Below the pieces are notes generated by a model, which did not search any database, had not been told where the DNA came from, and saw only the letters and a list, made by a program, of their open reading frames with translations. Of a stretch of DNA of 64,000 nucleotides, positions 1-12,228 are shown one piece after another. This DNA comes from Xiphydria camelus (lineage: Eukaryota; Arthropoda; Insecta; Hymenoptera; Xiphydriidae), in assembly GCA_963678675.1 (NCBI GenBank), contig OY783198.1, positions 22,058,684 to 22,122,683 of the forward strand. Reading direction: 5' to 3'. Numbering within the stretch: position 1 is the stretch's first letter; each line of letters starts with the position of its first letter. The translations under genes were made by a program, and so were the position numbers.

Positions 1-2392
1 GCAAGAAAGATTGAGAATAATGTTGACAGCTCTTAGAACGATTACGGCATCTACGGGGAATACCGATGAATTTATTCGAATCGAATTATCGGTACGAACT
101 CAAAGTCGATCGACGATCACACTTGTTATAGAAACACGTGCGAGCGCTTGATATCGTTGCGAATTCCTTCGTAGGAAAAAGAAAAAAGATACGCAGGCAT
201 CACAAGTAAGATCGAGAGTTCCGCAAAGTGCGATAGACGTAAGACCACTTTTTTCTCTCGTCCGGTGTTGCAGATTTCGGAATAACCGTGGCGTCGTCCG
301 CACCGAAAATATACATATTTAAGAACTCGTTTTAATGATACGCTTCGAAAAGAAGAGAGAGACGCTGCGAATTCGAAAATCTCTCTCCGTGCACGTTTCG
401 CGCCGCGTGAGAGACGGCCCCGGGGTACGTTGAGCGTCGTAACAATGTATGCAGGTGTGCACCACAAAATCTGCGTTCCTCGGCAACGTTCCGCCGCGGT
501 CGACGATATAGAGCCCCCCGAAGACTCGGGGCTCGTGCGTAGCGAGAAGTAATAAAAAACATCCTCCCCGGTTCGTGATTTCGCGCCGCGCAAAAAGCAC
601 CCGAACTTCGGGCGGGCCTATAAATAACCGAAGTGCACGCTTTGCATCTCCGTGCGCGAGCTTCGTCGCTTCGTTGCTCCCTCTTTTTTCTCCTCCCTTC
701 TTTCACTTCGACACGCACGTCCCGGAGGAACCGGCGTGCTCGTCTCTCCGGAGATGGAAGGGGAGGGGGAGACGGCGACCCCGTAATTCGTACCTCGCCA
801 TTCACGCGGGGAAAGAGCGTTATCGTTATTCCGAAGCGAAGGAGAAGCTGAAGAGGACGCTGAAGAGCAACCCGAAGAGGATGCCGAAGAGGAAGCTGAA
901 GAGGGAGGCAAAGCGCTCCGGATGAAGGGTCAACGCAAACGTTTAATTAGACGCGCAATTAAAAGCAAAGGAGCGTACGCGACGGTGTCGAATCGACTTG
1001 AGAGGAGCTCCTCGATCGAGACGCGCGGCGGAGGCTGCGAGAGGTGCGACGTGCCTGGAGAGACGTCGTCGCGTACCGTCGAATCGATTTAAAACGCCCC
1101 TCGTCGAAGTGCGCGGGGATGCAAGCCGATGCATGGCGAGGAAGAAAAGAACAGCCGGGTGATCCTTTCTGGGAAGTTAAAAGCAGAGCCTCCCCCTTCC
1201 TTCGAGTCGTCCTTTCGATGCACCTTGTCGTCGACTTCGTCTCGCATCTGTCTCTCTGTAAAAGAAAAGTAAAAAAGATATTTCGGGGATAAATCTCCGT
1301 GGAGAGCATTAGCGTCGAGTAATACACGCATCGGACATATGTATAGGCGTATGTATATCTGCATTTGCGTACAGGACGTTCCGCAATTGGACGTCCGCAG
1401 AAATCACGAGGGAAAAACAATGCGATCCCGATTGGTAACGAGATTACTCGATGAAATAATAATTACTCTCTTTATTTTTCGAGTCATATAATAAATGCAT
1501 AATAAAAAGTAACGCCGCAGTGATTTAATAACGTTACACCAATTATAGTTTCCAATCGATACGAGCGATTCGGTCGGTTTTTTCCACACGTCTAAAAATG
1601 TCACGGAAAAGGATACACCGCACATAGCTTCGTACGATTACGGAAGACGCGTCCGACCTCGTGACGTAATTTTTCGTCTCTGCCGTCACGAGAACTCCCA
1701 ATGCTGTTTTTCCTTCCGCGAGAAGCGAACCGAGTGCGCGAGATTCTCCGATCTTTTTTTGCCATTCCATTTCCTCCGTCATCGCCCCGCGTGTCAAACG
1801 TCCCGCACCATCGTCGTCCTTGCGCGGGAGAATCGGCGGGAGGATGCGGCGGTTAATCCGATTTTGCCGCGTCGATTATACCAAATCCCGCGTGCGTCGC
1901 GAGAGTGTACAGTATCCTGCTGAATTCCGACGTCAACGTCGCCGCGGAGAGCGAATTCGTCTGAATCACGGGTGTGGATCGCGTCGAGGTCGTCGGGGAA
2001 CGGGGGAAAAAACAAGCGAAACGGGGGGATAATCGCACAGATGGAATTGCAGACGCTACGCGCGTTGCGACATATCGGATACTTCGTACACGTGCCGCAT
2101 CACTCAGCATCCAGATCGGCGCTGGACGAACGCGGTTGCGCGGTACTTCCGGGTGAATCCTGCAGCGTGTATGAAGTCCGGCTCGATTAGCATAGACTTT
2201 TATTAGACGGGAAGTTTCTCATCGCGATTTTTTCGACAGCGCCCGAGGCAGACGGAAGATTCGCTCTCGCGAGATGCCTGGGACGTTTGATAAAGCGACT
2301 CGCGAATATTCGACTCGATATAGACGCGTTTCGATCTCCTCCTTTCGAGGAGAAAAAAATTAGTCCTCGCGCGGCGATATGTGTATCTATTG
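1..2392. other. Intergenic DNA, no gene recognised
   Basis: I see no exon-like open frame with protein-like composition and good splice sites. Around 833-905 there is an imperfect short tandem repeat built on GCTGAAGAGGA-like units. It gives a Glu/Ala-rich frame on the plus strand, but that frame has no start codon before the repeat and I do not call it a gene. The rest is ordinary CpG-rich non-coding sequence. Confidence 0.5.
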
Positions 2393-2813
2393 CTAACCCT
2401 TTTAGTGCCGGACGACGATATATCGTCGTTCACTCAGGACCGATATTGGTTATTTTATTAAAAATGATTGAAAATGTAATACTTATACTTCATACTACGT
2501 GACCTACATAAAACTATGATCAAACGATGATTATTGTTATGTGCAAATATTGTTTGTAGAAGAGGAACTTGTTTATATGTTTTTCATCATGTTTAATATT
2601 TATGTTATTCGTATGATTTTCAATATGTATTGAAATACAATTGACATTACATTATTCTCTCCTTCTTCTGTAATACGCTGCATTTTGAATTTTTAAAAAT
2701 ATCATTCTTAGTTTGGTTTTCATGAGCTTTTTCCTAAACTTAGTAAATTCGTCAAATTCGTCCGGTTATCTTCGCATAAACACACGGTTTTCGCTCGGCA
2801 CTAAAAGGGTTAA
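2393..2813. mobile_element. piggyBac-like MITE (TTAA type), about 420 bp
   Basis: The ends are inverted repeats: CCCTTTTAGTGCCG on the left and CGGCACTAAAAGGG on the right. The right end is followed by TTAA; the left end is preceded by CTAA, one change from TTAA. CCC...GGG termini on TTAA target duplications are the hallmark of piggyBac-derived non-autonomous elements. The interior is AT-rich with no transposase frame. Two other elements of this type lie at 10581-11072 and 30008-30607. Confidence 0.6.
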
Positions 2814-4518
2814 GAAAAGCGACGTTTCCTCTCCGCAATAACGATGTCGAGTTCGCGCGCCGAAAAGAAGCCGGGAAAGATTTTTGGCGAACAATGGCGA
2901 TGAGGTAACGGTGCGCATCGATTAGCATCCAAGTACGAAACACTTTGTCATCGGGTACACCGACTCAACGTGCTCCCCGAAACGTCCGTCTTTTTAGCGC
3001 GCCGCGTTGCGCGGGAAAACCGTCGCCGGCTCTGTTTATCCCGCGGCAGCAGTGGCGTCGCGCGCGAAAGAGGTAACGATATATCGTGGCGCGCGCGCGC
3101 GCTGTGCCCACTCGTTACGAAGTCGTTAAGGCGGAGAAGCGCGCGAAGAAGGCCGCGCTTCGCGGGTCACGTCAAAATATCGCAGGTGTTTCGAGTTCTC
3201 GCGTTAACCGGGAAACCGAGGTCGTCGATCTGCCCGCCGCCGGTTCTGCTCGCTCGGATAAGGCCGACCGATCGATTAACGAATGGTGGTAATTTAGAAA
3301 TTTGTATATGCCGGCGCGCGATCCTACCTGCGCGCATCTATTTTTCTCGCGCGCCAACCGGTTTCTCGGATTCGATCGAAGCGACTCCGCGTTGAAAGGA
3401 AGATCGAGATGGTTGTGGATTTTATTTTTGTCCTCCGTTACTTTCTCTTCAAAAAATTAATTGGGAATTTTTCGGATCAATTTACGGAACACTCATATCG
3501 AACTGTGTTGAGCGCAAAAACAATTTTTTCTTCCGTCAGACGAAATTAGAGTAAATAATGGATCGATCTTGCTGGACGAAACGAGTAAACGCTTAAAGTA
3601 GATTACAGATACATTCGAATTAGATTCGACGCGTATTTCGTGGCGGTCCTAAAAGGTACCACGAATCGCCGATACATCGGAAACTGCGCCGCCGAGCGAA
3701 TGTACCGTTAAGATATGCTAAGTACTCGAAGTCGTGATTTCGGAATGGACATCCGTCCAATGCAAACGAACCGAGAGCGATGAATTCGGCGAGCGATTTG
3801 CATAAGTCGATTCGAGGGGGGCGTGCCGATTTGAGCTCGACGCGTGTCGCGTCTCGATCGAAGGGATTATCGTGACTTTTCTGATTTCTAAAGCGGGCCA
3901 CTCATGATAATGCGGCGCCGTACGATTTTATCGCCTCCAACGAAATTGAACGGAATATGACCGTGTGTGCCCGTGCGTCCAGCGAAATCGTACGATTTGA
4001 CCGCAGACAAACGGACCTGTCTGCTGCAGTGCGATCCTGTTGTACGACGCCGCAGTATCGTGAGTGGCCCGCTTAACTTCATTGTTTTTTTTTCCATCTA
4101 CGAAAGTTCCGTCGCACGGAAAACTTTGCGCGAAAAATTTTCATCCGATTATCGGCGATCGTTATTCGTTCGTCTCATCCCTTGATTTTATTTTTTCCTT
4201 ATACATTCGTTTCCCCTTTCTTTGCAAATCGAAATATCCTTTATCAATCTATTCGTAATTTGACGCAAGTGCAACCCGTGATCGAAGTTGCCCGATCGGT
4301 ATAAATTCCTACAAATCGGCGCCGGATCCGCGCAAATTGATTCTGCGGTCGCGAGGAATTCTTCGGGTTGCGCGCAAACGTGTTCGGGGTACAAGCGATG
4401 CCGATTCGAGCGGGGCATCCTCACTCTTGCACGCGTAAGTTGTAAGAGTTTGGGCGATTACTTCTTTTTACGACGCGGGTTCGATGAATTATTAACTTTG
4501 CGGCACCGATATTTCGGG
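2814..4518. other. Intergenic DNA, no gene recognised
   Basis: No supported coding exon or RNA gene is visible. There is a short alternating GC tract near 3087-3100. The remaining sequence is unremarkable. Confidence 0.45.
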
Positions 4519-4753
4519 CACGGAAAAAAATAAATCGCAGTATTTACAAAATTTGGGATAAATTTCGAGACAAGGCCAATTTATCGTTACGATAACTACA
4601 ATTTTAGTAAATATTACAGCAACTCTGCCAACTTCGACAAATTTTACTATAATTTTTATTGAAATTGTAGTTATCGTAACAACGAATTGGCCTTGTTTCG
4701 AAATTTACCACAAAATATGATTTCTAAATCTTACGATTTATTTTTTTTCCGTG
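4519..4753. mobile_element. Palindromic MITE family 1, copy A (about 235 bp)
   Basis: The whole element is a long imperfect inverted repeat. It starts CACGGAAAAAAATAAATCG and ends with the complement. Inside that both arms carry the motif GTAAATTTCGNNACAAGGCC followed by TTACGATAACTACAATTT. It has no coding capacity. Nearly the same sequence, also about 235 bp long, occurs at 10821-11055, and a more diverged copy lies at 53169-53395. The repeated length and shared ends argue for a transposed unit and not a chance hairpin. The superfamily is not recognised. Confidence 0.7.
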
Positions 4754-6563
4754 GGGGATAACTGTTTTGACCGTATTCTCGTTCTCCCCCTTGTGAGAGA
4801 GGACATTTCTTCAAGGATGGCAATTTCTATGGGGATGCAAAATTGTGCCACGATGAGATGAGCTGATGATAACGAATGCATCCAGATCGCTCTGAAATGC
4901 CGCGAAAAAATCTGTCGAGCTTTTGGTGAGGCCGTTCGACGGCTGAAAGCACCACCGCGCTTCGTAGTACGCGACTCGATGTACCTATAGTACTTACGTG
5001 TACCAAGCGCGACGATCGGATCCGGTCGGAGTCGATCGATCCTCGTCGAGTCGAGCGACGTAAAAGAGCCGCTCGTTATTCTCGGCACGACTCGCTTCCT
5101 TCGTGAAAAATTCATTTTACATTCTCGGCATTTTTCGCGCGGGCTACTGACGAGCAGCTCGGGCCTATTCTGGTTCAGTGGGGTCATCGGGACCCCGCCC
5201 GCGCGCGTCGCCGTCCAATTACGATTTACGCCCCGACTGGCGCGCTCATCGTGTCGCTCGCGTATCATCCTTTACGTGAACTCGTTACAGGCGCCTGTTA
5301 AGGACGCCGATAACGATTAAAACAATTTTTAATTAATTATAGATTTTTTTTTATAAATCATCCTATCGAATTTGTTTCGATCCTCGAAAGTATGAGATCT
5401 CAGAGGATACAAAAAATCAATTTGCACTAGTATCAAGACCGCCGACAAAGAAGATTCGAATCATTTGAAAAGGAATTCGAGTAAGTACCTACTTACGGGT
5501 TAAGAGCCTCTCGTCGGGCCCCTTTGTCCGAGTTAATCTTCTTCGAGCTCAAATTGAAGAACATCATCGTGGCTCGTTAAAGTGAGTTACTATAAGTGAC
5601 GCACGATGTTTATTACGTCATCGATAGTCAGCGAGGTCGATTAGTTACCGACGAACGGGCGAGGCGCGATAGTAATAATAATCATGATAAAGTGACCAAA
5701 CGAAAAAAAAAGACAGAAATACTCCGAAAATAAAGTAGGAAGAAATTCTTTATCTTGTTTATTATTTTGGAATTTTACCGCGAAGAAAGAACTTTTGCCC
5801 CGCCATTTATTTTCTAATTCGGTTTGACAAAATCGAGGCGAGTATATTCTTTGCGAAACGTCACTCCCCGAGCGTCCTAACGAAGCTGACAGCTCTTAAG
5901 AGCCTCTTGACGACTCCTCCACGAGCTCGGATCGATAAAATCTCATCGCGAGTCGTTAAAGTGAGTTACTAACCGACGCGGTGGTCGGTGCATCGCGCCG
6001 ATTGTTCCCCACAAGCTGGGCGAAGAGTGTTTCAATAAATCAAACCCACCACCGAAGCAGAAGAGTTCGGACGTGGCTTTATCTTCGACGCTCCGCGCCG
6101 GTGCAGTCGCCGTCTTTTTTTCCTCTTCCCGAGAAACCAGCGATTACGGGAAACTGCAGCATCGCGCGCGCGCGGCCGCAATAGACCCAAGGTCCCGCGG
6201 CTGCGTCAGGGATCTGCGAGCCGGACGTTCCTCTTCTTCTTTTTTCTCTTCCTCCTCCACCTCCTCCTCCTCCTTCTCATTTTGCTCGCTTATTTCCGCG
6301 GCGTATCCATTTCCTTTTTTCCCCCTCTGAAAAACGTCGATCAAACCTGAACTCCCGCGCGCCTTCCCCTGGAAACACGAGGGCGGGTTGCAATTTTCTC
6401 GGACACTCGAGGTAAACGCGGAGGAGCGTGTACGATGGACGGGCACTCGATATGCTTTGGATTCGATTTAACTTTTTTTCACTGCGAAATTAATCGGAAA
6501 ATAATATATTCATACGTTTCGATCGGATTTAAAGGGCAATCGTGACATTATAATATTTATCCA
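4754..6563. other. Intergenic DNA containing a diverged direct repeat
   Basis: No gene recognised. A roughly 90 bp segment at 5499-5592 recurs in diverged form at 5895-5972; it is listed separately. A pyrimidine-rich stretch runs around 6228-6330. Confidence 0.45.
5499..5972 (+). repeat. Diverged direct repeat pair (5499-5592 and 5895-5972)
   Basis: Both copies start with TTAAGAGCCTCT and contain GAGCTC in the middle. Both finish with the identical block CGTTAAAGTGAGTTACTA. The spacing is about 390 bp. The very well kept 3' block beside a diverged middle suggests either an old duplication or a selected non-coding element. Confidence 0.5.
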
Positions 6564-7121
6564 TACTGAGAGAAATAATTACTAGTGTCGAAAAAATATT
6601 TCTTGAACAAAGAACATGCGATCTTAACAATTTTCAAGAACACAGATTCTTGTGATCGAGGAGTATATATTCTTGATTCAAGAATACCTTCGTTGATTTA
6701 AGAAATTCTTCCTGCACGAAAAAAAAAAACCAGTACTAGAACCTGTCAAATATTTTCTTGCACGAAGAAAACCATATTTTGATCCTGATAATGTCTGTAC
6801 CTCTCAGAACCAGACGAACGTAAGTCCAAAAACAGATATTTTCCGGTTATTAACGTTTTGCACGTAGAATTTTATTCTCCGTAACCATAACAACGTATGC
6901 CCTTTAGAAAATTATCCTTTAAAATTAAGCTCGGTTATAAGAGCGTAAGTCCTAAGGTTTATTCGAGCCAGATACATTTTTTTTTCACTTTTACTGGGCT
7001 CCTAGAAAGTTGACGGAATGTGACTTACGTCCATCTGGTTCTGAGGTACAGATATTACATCGTGTTTTTTATGATTGAAGAAAAAAACTTGTTTGATACT
7101 AGCAATTATTTCTTTCGGTGC
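6564..7121. mobile_element. MITE with ACTGAGAGAAATAATT-type ends
   Basis: The left end, ACTGAGAGAAATAATTACTAG, is matched on the right by the complement of CACCGAAAGAAATAATTGCTAG. A second inner pair of inverted blocks lies at about 6796-6833 and 7018-7050 and contains GGTTCTGAGGTACAGA. The element is about 560 bp, AT-rich and non-coding. Its terminus resembles that of the element at 60015-60260, so the two probably belong to one family. Exact borders and target duplication are uncertain. Confidence 0.5.
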
Positions 7122-10100
7122 ACCGGATGAAAGTTTCGCAGAGCTTCCAATCTGGATATGCAACGCATCGAAGAACTCGAAACTCGTACACATGCGCGCG
7201 ACCACGGATTATTCGCGCGTAATTAATCGACGCGAGGATGAAAATGAGTGATACGCGAACACGGAGAATATTTGGCACTGTACCGTTCTACGCGCGAATA
7301 TTGATGGTCGTCTGTCTTTATTAAAGACTATTGCTACTGGAAGGCATTCCCGGGTGGAATATAAATCCTTCGCCGCGTTATTCATGCGGAATGGATCCAC
7401 ATGGGGACAGGGACTCAGGCGCGAGCATAATTTGTCGTTTCTCGCACTACGCGCTTGACTAATCGCTCGTACGTTATTCCAAGCGCGCGTTCGTGCGCCG
7501 TCGCGCAATATCGCCGCCGCACAGCCGTTCGAACGTACTTTACGCGGGCTTCCTTATCGTTATTATATAGTCGATCGTTATCGACCACTCGGATTACGCC
7601 GGCGTCGACTACGCGGGCCAACCTTGACCCAATGAAAAACGAAACTGGACCGACGTCCGAAATTGCTCGTGGCATATCTGGATGGTCGAACCGGTTTTAT
7701 GAGAGAGCCTATACCACCTGTTGGTTACTATGATTACGCGTACGGATCGCGGAGATACGATCGGAACGTGACGCATCGGTCCAGCGCTCGGATGTCACCA
7801 GTATATGTATACCTAATATTTGTAAATCATAATTTTTGAATAAATATTTTTTCCGCAGTTTTCGATCGATTGGAATATCTAATATCTTTAATTGCACACA
7901 CACACACACAAAGGTAGGATATTTTTTTTCTAATTACAAGGGAAGATTTCTCCGATTATTCGTGCATTATTTTTGAAACCTATTCATTTCTTTTCGCTTA
8001 ATCGAACGATCGATAAGAGGAACGTAATATCGAATCTCTATAAATTCATATTTTCGGTGTATCACAACGTAGGACGGAAAGAAATCCGGAAGTAACGATC
8101 AATCTGTAATGAAAGTCTATTTTGAATTTTTTGAATTGAATTTTAGTATTATTCGACTCTTAAAATTTCGATTTTTTCGATGTCACCTATATTTTCACTG
8201 TAGATACGTCTGGAGGAACGTCTAATTAAGGGTCGGTTATTTTAAACATAATACGGCGCGGAGGACCTCAAACCGCGCGAACCGTGTCACGAAACAGTAA
8301 AAGCGCGCGAAACGAGCGAGGCGTGGAAGCGACCCGACCGAGATCAGCGCTCGGCTCCTTTTCGCGCAAACGTTTCATTTGCATAAACAGCAGCATTGTC
8401 CGACAACGCGTTATTCGGGTCCATCCGATATGGGGAGCGCCACGCGGGAGTGGGAGAACAGGAATTTGACCCCGAGTCGCGACCGAGAAGGGAGGTATAC
8501 GTTAGATGGACACCGATAAGCAATAAAGCGTCAACCAACACGGATTCCCTTTTGGGCTGACACTGTTTTGCTTAACAGCGTTCAGATATGGATCGGCTCC
8601 TCCGCGCCTCGAGGAAGTAAGGCCTAAGCGTCAGCGCGTCGATGAATCTCGATCGCCCCTCTTATCGAGATCGCAACGTTTACCGAATAACCGTTCGTGA
8701 ATAACGATTGGAGCGGAATGTAGTTTAGACGGGCGACGGAGATTGCGATCTTCGTATATAAATTATCTCATTTCTCGTATTGTCAACGTCGCGCGTATAT
8801 GCGTACGTGTATGTATATTCGCGTGCATACGCGCATACCTGCAACGCGAGAGGGGATTCCCCTGCAGTAAATTAGGATTCTCGCGGTTCGCTCGTGCAAC
8901 GGTCGACACGATTTCGAGAAAAATACGACGCGCGAAGCGCTGGTACGCTGATTTCGGTGTTATCGAATTTGGACGTCGATTGTTATCGCGAAATGTTCGA
9001 AATTTACGTTAGAAATCGAGATACGCCATTTCACAGTGCTGCATTTAATGTTTCCAATAAAAAAAATTGTACTCTTTCCGTACATTATTTCTCTCTTATT
9101 TGTGTTTATTATTATCCACTAAGTACCCGTACAGTTACCACGCGTGCAACGCGCCAATTCGGTCCAGGGGTATCGCCTTTCCGGTAAATTAGGATTCTTT
9201 ATACGGCGCCTTCATCCTTGCGGTGAGCCGAAATGCGGTCGACGCGATTCCGAACGGGAATAAACGAGACAGAGAGAGAGAGAGAGAGAGGAGGAGGAAG
9301 AGACGAGGAAACAACGCGAAATTCTCGGTACACAACGACGTCGCAGCTCGAATCACGAATCGGCGCCAACGCGCGTCACCGTAACGATTCTGGCCTCCGA
9401 GAACTTCGCGCGCACACCGGGCGTGGCAGATATGAAGCACAATGTTGCGCGAATCCATTGACACACATACGAATTCGGTCCTGACGCGGGGTCGTTGTCT
9501 CCTGCTGAAAATGAGCCACGTGGGCGTCGCGCGCGCTTTAAATGCCACCGCGCTCGTAAATACGAATCTCTCTCTATCCGTAGGTGCACGACGTATAGCA
9601 AGGGATTCGCCCGCCGTTCGCTCGCGCGCGAGTTATATCACAGCCTGATTTTCTAGTTAGTCGCGGTTTTTTCTTCGTGCATTTCGCTTTTGACGGGAAT
9701 CCAGGTGGATTGACCATTTTTTTTCCATGTATAAATGTCGAGGCTTGAAGTCGAGGCTGGATAAGCGTGGTATTTTTTCCACCGGGGCAACGAATCCGTT
9801 AAAGGTATACGAGGGGAAGAAAGCTCGCGAGGATCGCGTGTTTGCATCGCAGTCGTGTCTCGAGGCTCGAGGTGCGAAGAAAAAAGAACGAAAAGCCGGA
9901 AGGAATAAAATGGAGAGAGCAACGCACTGTAATTTCTTCCTCGCGACATCGAGACTTTACTATTAATACGAATATGAATGCTGATCGTTCTCTGTATCTA
10001 CTCGTAGGGAAGAAGTGGGATAGATGCTCTAGTTTCTGTTTAACTTTGAACGCGATTATCTCAAAAACGCAGTGGAGATTTTCGAAAAATATAGAATATC

Positions 10101-10580
10101 TTTTGTATGGTAAAAATATAGACGAACATTTTTTATTAAAACTTTTCTTCGATATCTCTGCAATTGATCTCAAGAAATAAATCTGCGAGGACTAAAGATT
10201 CCCGATCCGTTCGACGCCGGGCGCATTCCAGGCAAGGACCGCTGCAGTTCGCGCGACCGAAGGAGAAGGAAGTGCAGGGAAGGTGCGAGAATCTGGACGG
10301 GACTCGGCCGGTGCCGATAAGGAAATGCGTGTCACACGTACGCGTGTGCGGGACACACACGCGCACGCGGGCGAGATTACAACGCGGAACGGTTAACCGC
10401 GCGCGCTGCATCTGTCTGACCTCTTCTGCATTTCGCTCCTGCGCGCGCGCGGATGCGGAGGACACCCGATCGCGCGGGCAACGGGACTTCGGGGCCGTGC
10501 CCTAAAATTGCGAAGAAAAAATTTGCGCGGCGCGGTACACACGCGTGCGGGACTTTAACGAAAATCGACTCTTAACGTGT
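7122..10580. other. Intergenic DNA, no gene recognised
   Basis: It holds a CA dinucleotide run near 7896-7912 and a GA run near 9270-9292. It also contains the direct repeat pair listed at 8840-9255. No exon with credible splice signals and protein-like composition was found. Confidence 0.45.
8840..9255 (+). repeat. Diverged direct repeat pair (8840-8925 and 9145-9255)
   Basis: Both segments begin TGCAACGCG, share the exact block GTAAATTAGGATTCT and then CGGTCGACNCGATTNCGA. The spacing is about 305-315 bp. The function is unknown. The pattern is similar to the pair at 5499-5972, although the sequences differ. Confidence 0.45.
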
Positions 10581-11072
10581 TTAACCCTTAGACGTATGGG
10601 TAGGGTCTGCGGGACCCGGCAGTAGAAGGAAATAGTATAACTCGTAATTTTAATAATCGATTGATTTACGTTCATTTTAATCATAATCTATTTAGTGCAA
10701 TGTGAAAAAGCACATATATGATATCTAACATTATTCTTTTAGCTAAAAATACATAACATTTTATAACCAAAATACAATTTATATTGTAATTTGTACACGG
10801 ATCCGAAAGACCGGACTTATGCACGGGAGTGAAATTTTTCACGCGCACGCGAAACAAATTTTTGGTAAATTTCGGGACAAGGGCAATTTATTGCTACGAT
10901 AACTACAATTTTAGTAAAAATTATAGTAAAACTTGTGAAAGTTGCAAGCGTTGCCGTAATTTTTACTAAAATTGTGCTTATCGTAACATTAAATTAGCCT
11001 CGTCCCGAAATTTACCACAAACTTTGTAAATGCTACAATTTATTTTTTTCCGTGCATGCATCTAAGGGTTAA
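10581..11072. mobile_element. piggyBac-like MITE (TTAA type) carrying a nested element
   Basis: The left end reads TTAACCCTTAGACG and the right end TCTAAGGGTTAA, so CCCTTAGA termini are flanked by TTAA on both sides. The element is 492 bp. Nearly half of it (10821-11055) is copy B of the palindromic MITE family 1, which has evidently inserted into it. No transposase frame is present. Confidence 0.65.
10821..11055. mobile_element. Palindromic MITE family 1, copy B (nested)
   Basis: It matches copy A (4519-4753) in length and in the motif GTAAATTTCGGGACAAGG followed by TTACGATAACTACAATTT in both arms. The right terminus is complementary to GCACGGAAAAAAATAAA; the left terminus is partly decayed. 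Being inside the TTAA element dates its insertion as the later event. Confidence 0.7.
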
Positions 11073-12146
11073 GGCTCGAGGATTCGAGAGTTACGTTCGA
11101 TCCGAGCGGAGAGAAACGGCCAGAGCGCGGTAATTTCGAAATTAAATCGCGTTTATCCGTCGTAGGATCGCTCTGCGCGTTACGGGACTCCGCGGAGACG
11201 CGGCAAAGAGTCATCCGCGCGAACGAATTCAAATGCGAGAGAGAAAGAGAATGATCGCGGGCGTGTAAATTCCTCATCGAGAGAGACCTTGGCCCAGAGG
11301 AGCCAGTCATCGAGCGAGCATCGTGTCGCGCCGGTTTATTTTCCTCGCGCGCAAGCCTTGATCTTGATCTCCGCACTCGGCGGCGCTCCTTTCCGATTTG
11401 CCTTGCGCTCGAGCGTTCGCCGCGAACGCTATGCGCGCCGCCGCGCGCGGATCAACGCGCGTCGAGTGGGCGATGCGCGCGCTGCTGCAGGACGTGGAGT
11501 CCTTCCCGCGCCGTTATCGCGTTTCGTTTCGTTTTTTGCTCCTCTTCGATTCTTCCCTTCTTTTCGGAGACGCGCGCCGTTACGCGCCCGAATGACCAGA
11601 GTTCGCGACACACGTACGCACGCGTACCGGCGTCGATATCGCTGCGTCGCCCAGCCCGATTCCGCTTTCCGCTATTCGACGTCATTTCTAGCGGGCGCGT
11701 GACTCGAATTGAATCCTTTTTTTTCATCGCGGGCGAAACACGGTCTCCTCAGTCCGGACACGTATCGCCTTTTAATCGTACCGCGAAACGAGATAATGTA
11801 AAGTGACCGTTCGCCGGCGACCATTGTGACGACCGGGGTTTCTGATCGACAGGACGTAGCAGAACGATTCCCCGAACGAGTTTCGCGTGCCAGAGTGCGG
11901 AGGAACGCGCAGAATTTCGCCGGTGGAGCGCGTGGGTTAACTGTTATGTAACAGTTACGCGTTTTGGTTTGCCGAGTGGACTATTCGATGCAGAAGTCTC
12001 ACCGAATGTGGCGTCTTTCGAATTTTAAGAAACTTGGCGGAATCGTGGAGGGGGATGAAACGGGTGACGTTTGTAGGTTTTGACGTTCATCGATGGCCAA
12101 GGCTGAACGGTGAAATTCTCATTCTTGGTCTCGTTCTAGGGGAAAC
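11073..12146. other. Intergenic DNA, no gene recognised
   Basis: This is CpG-rich sequence with long but arginine-rich, low-information open frames on both strands, typical of chance ORFs in GC-rich DNA. Nothing else is seen. Confidence 0.4.
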
Positions 12147-12214
12147 AAATTATCAGCTCGCCATTTCGATAAGGAAGATATTAATCCTTATCGAAATGAC
12201 GAACTGATAATTTT
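12147..12214. repeat. Short inverted repeat (hairpin)
   Basis: Two arms of about 28 bp, centred on the block ATTTCGATAAGGA and its complement, are separated by 9 bp. There are only a few mismatches. It abuts the TIR element at 12229 and may be a separate tiny foldback element. Confidence 0.6.
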
Positions 12215-12228
12215 TGCAAATCGTTAAA

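Noticed and set aside
575..925. Lys/Arg-rich open frame and an overlapping Glu/Ala-rich frame
   Set aside because: Both arise from a short GAAGAG-type tandem repeat. The acidic frame has no start codon ahead of the repeat.
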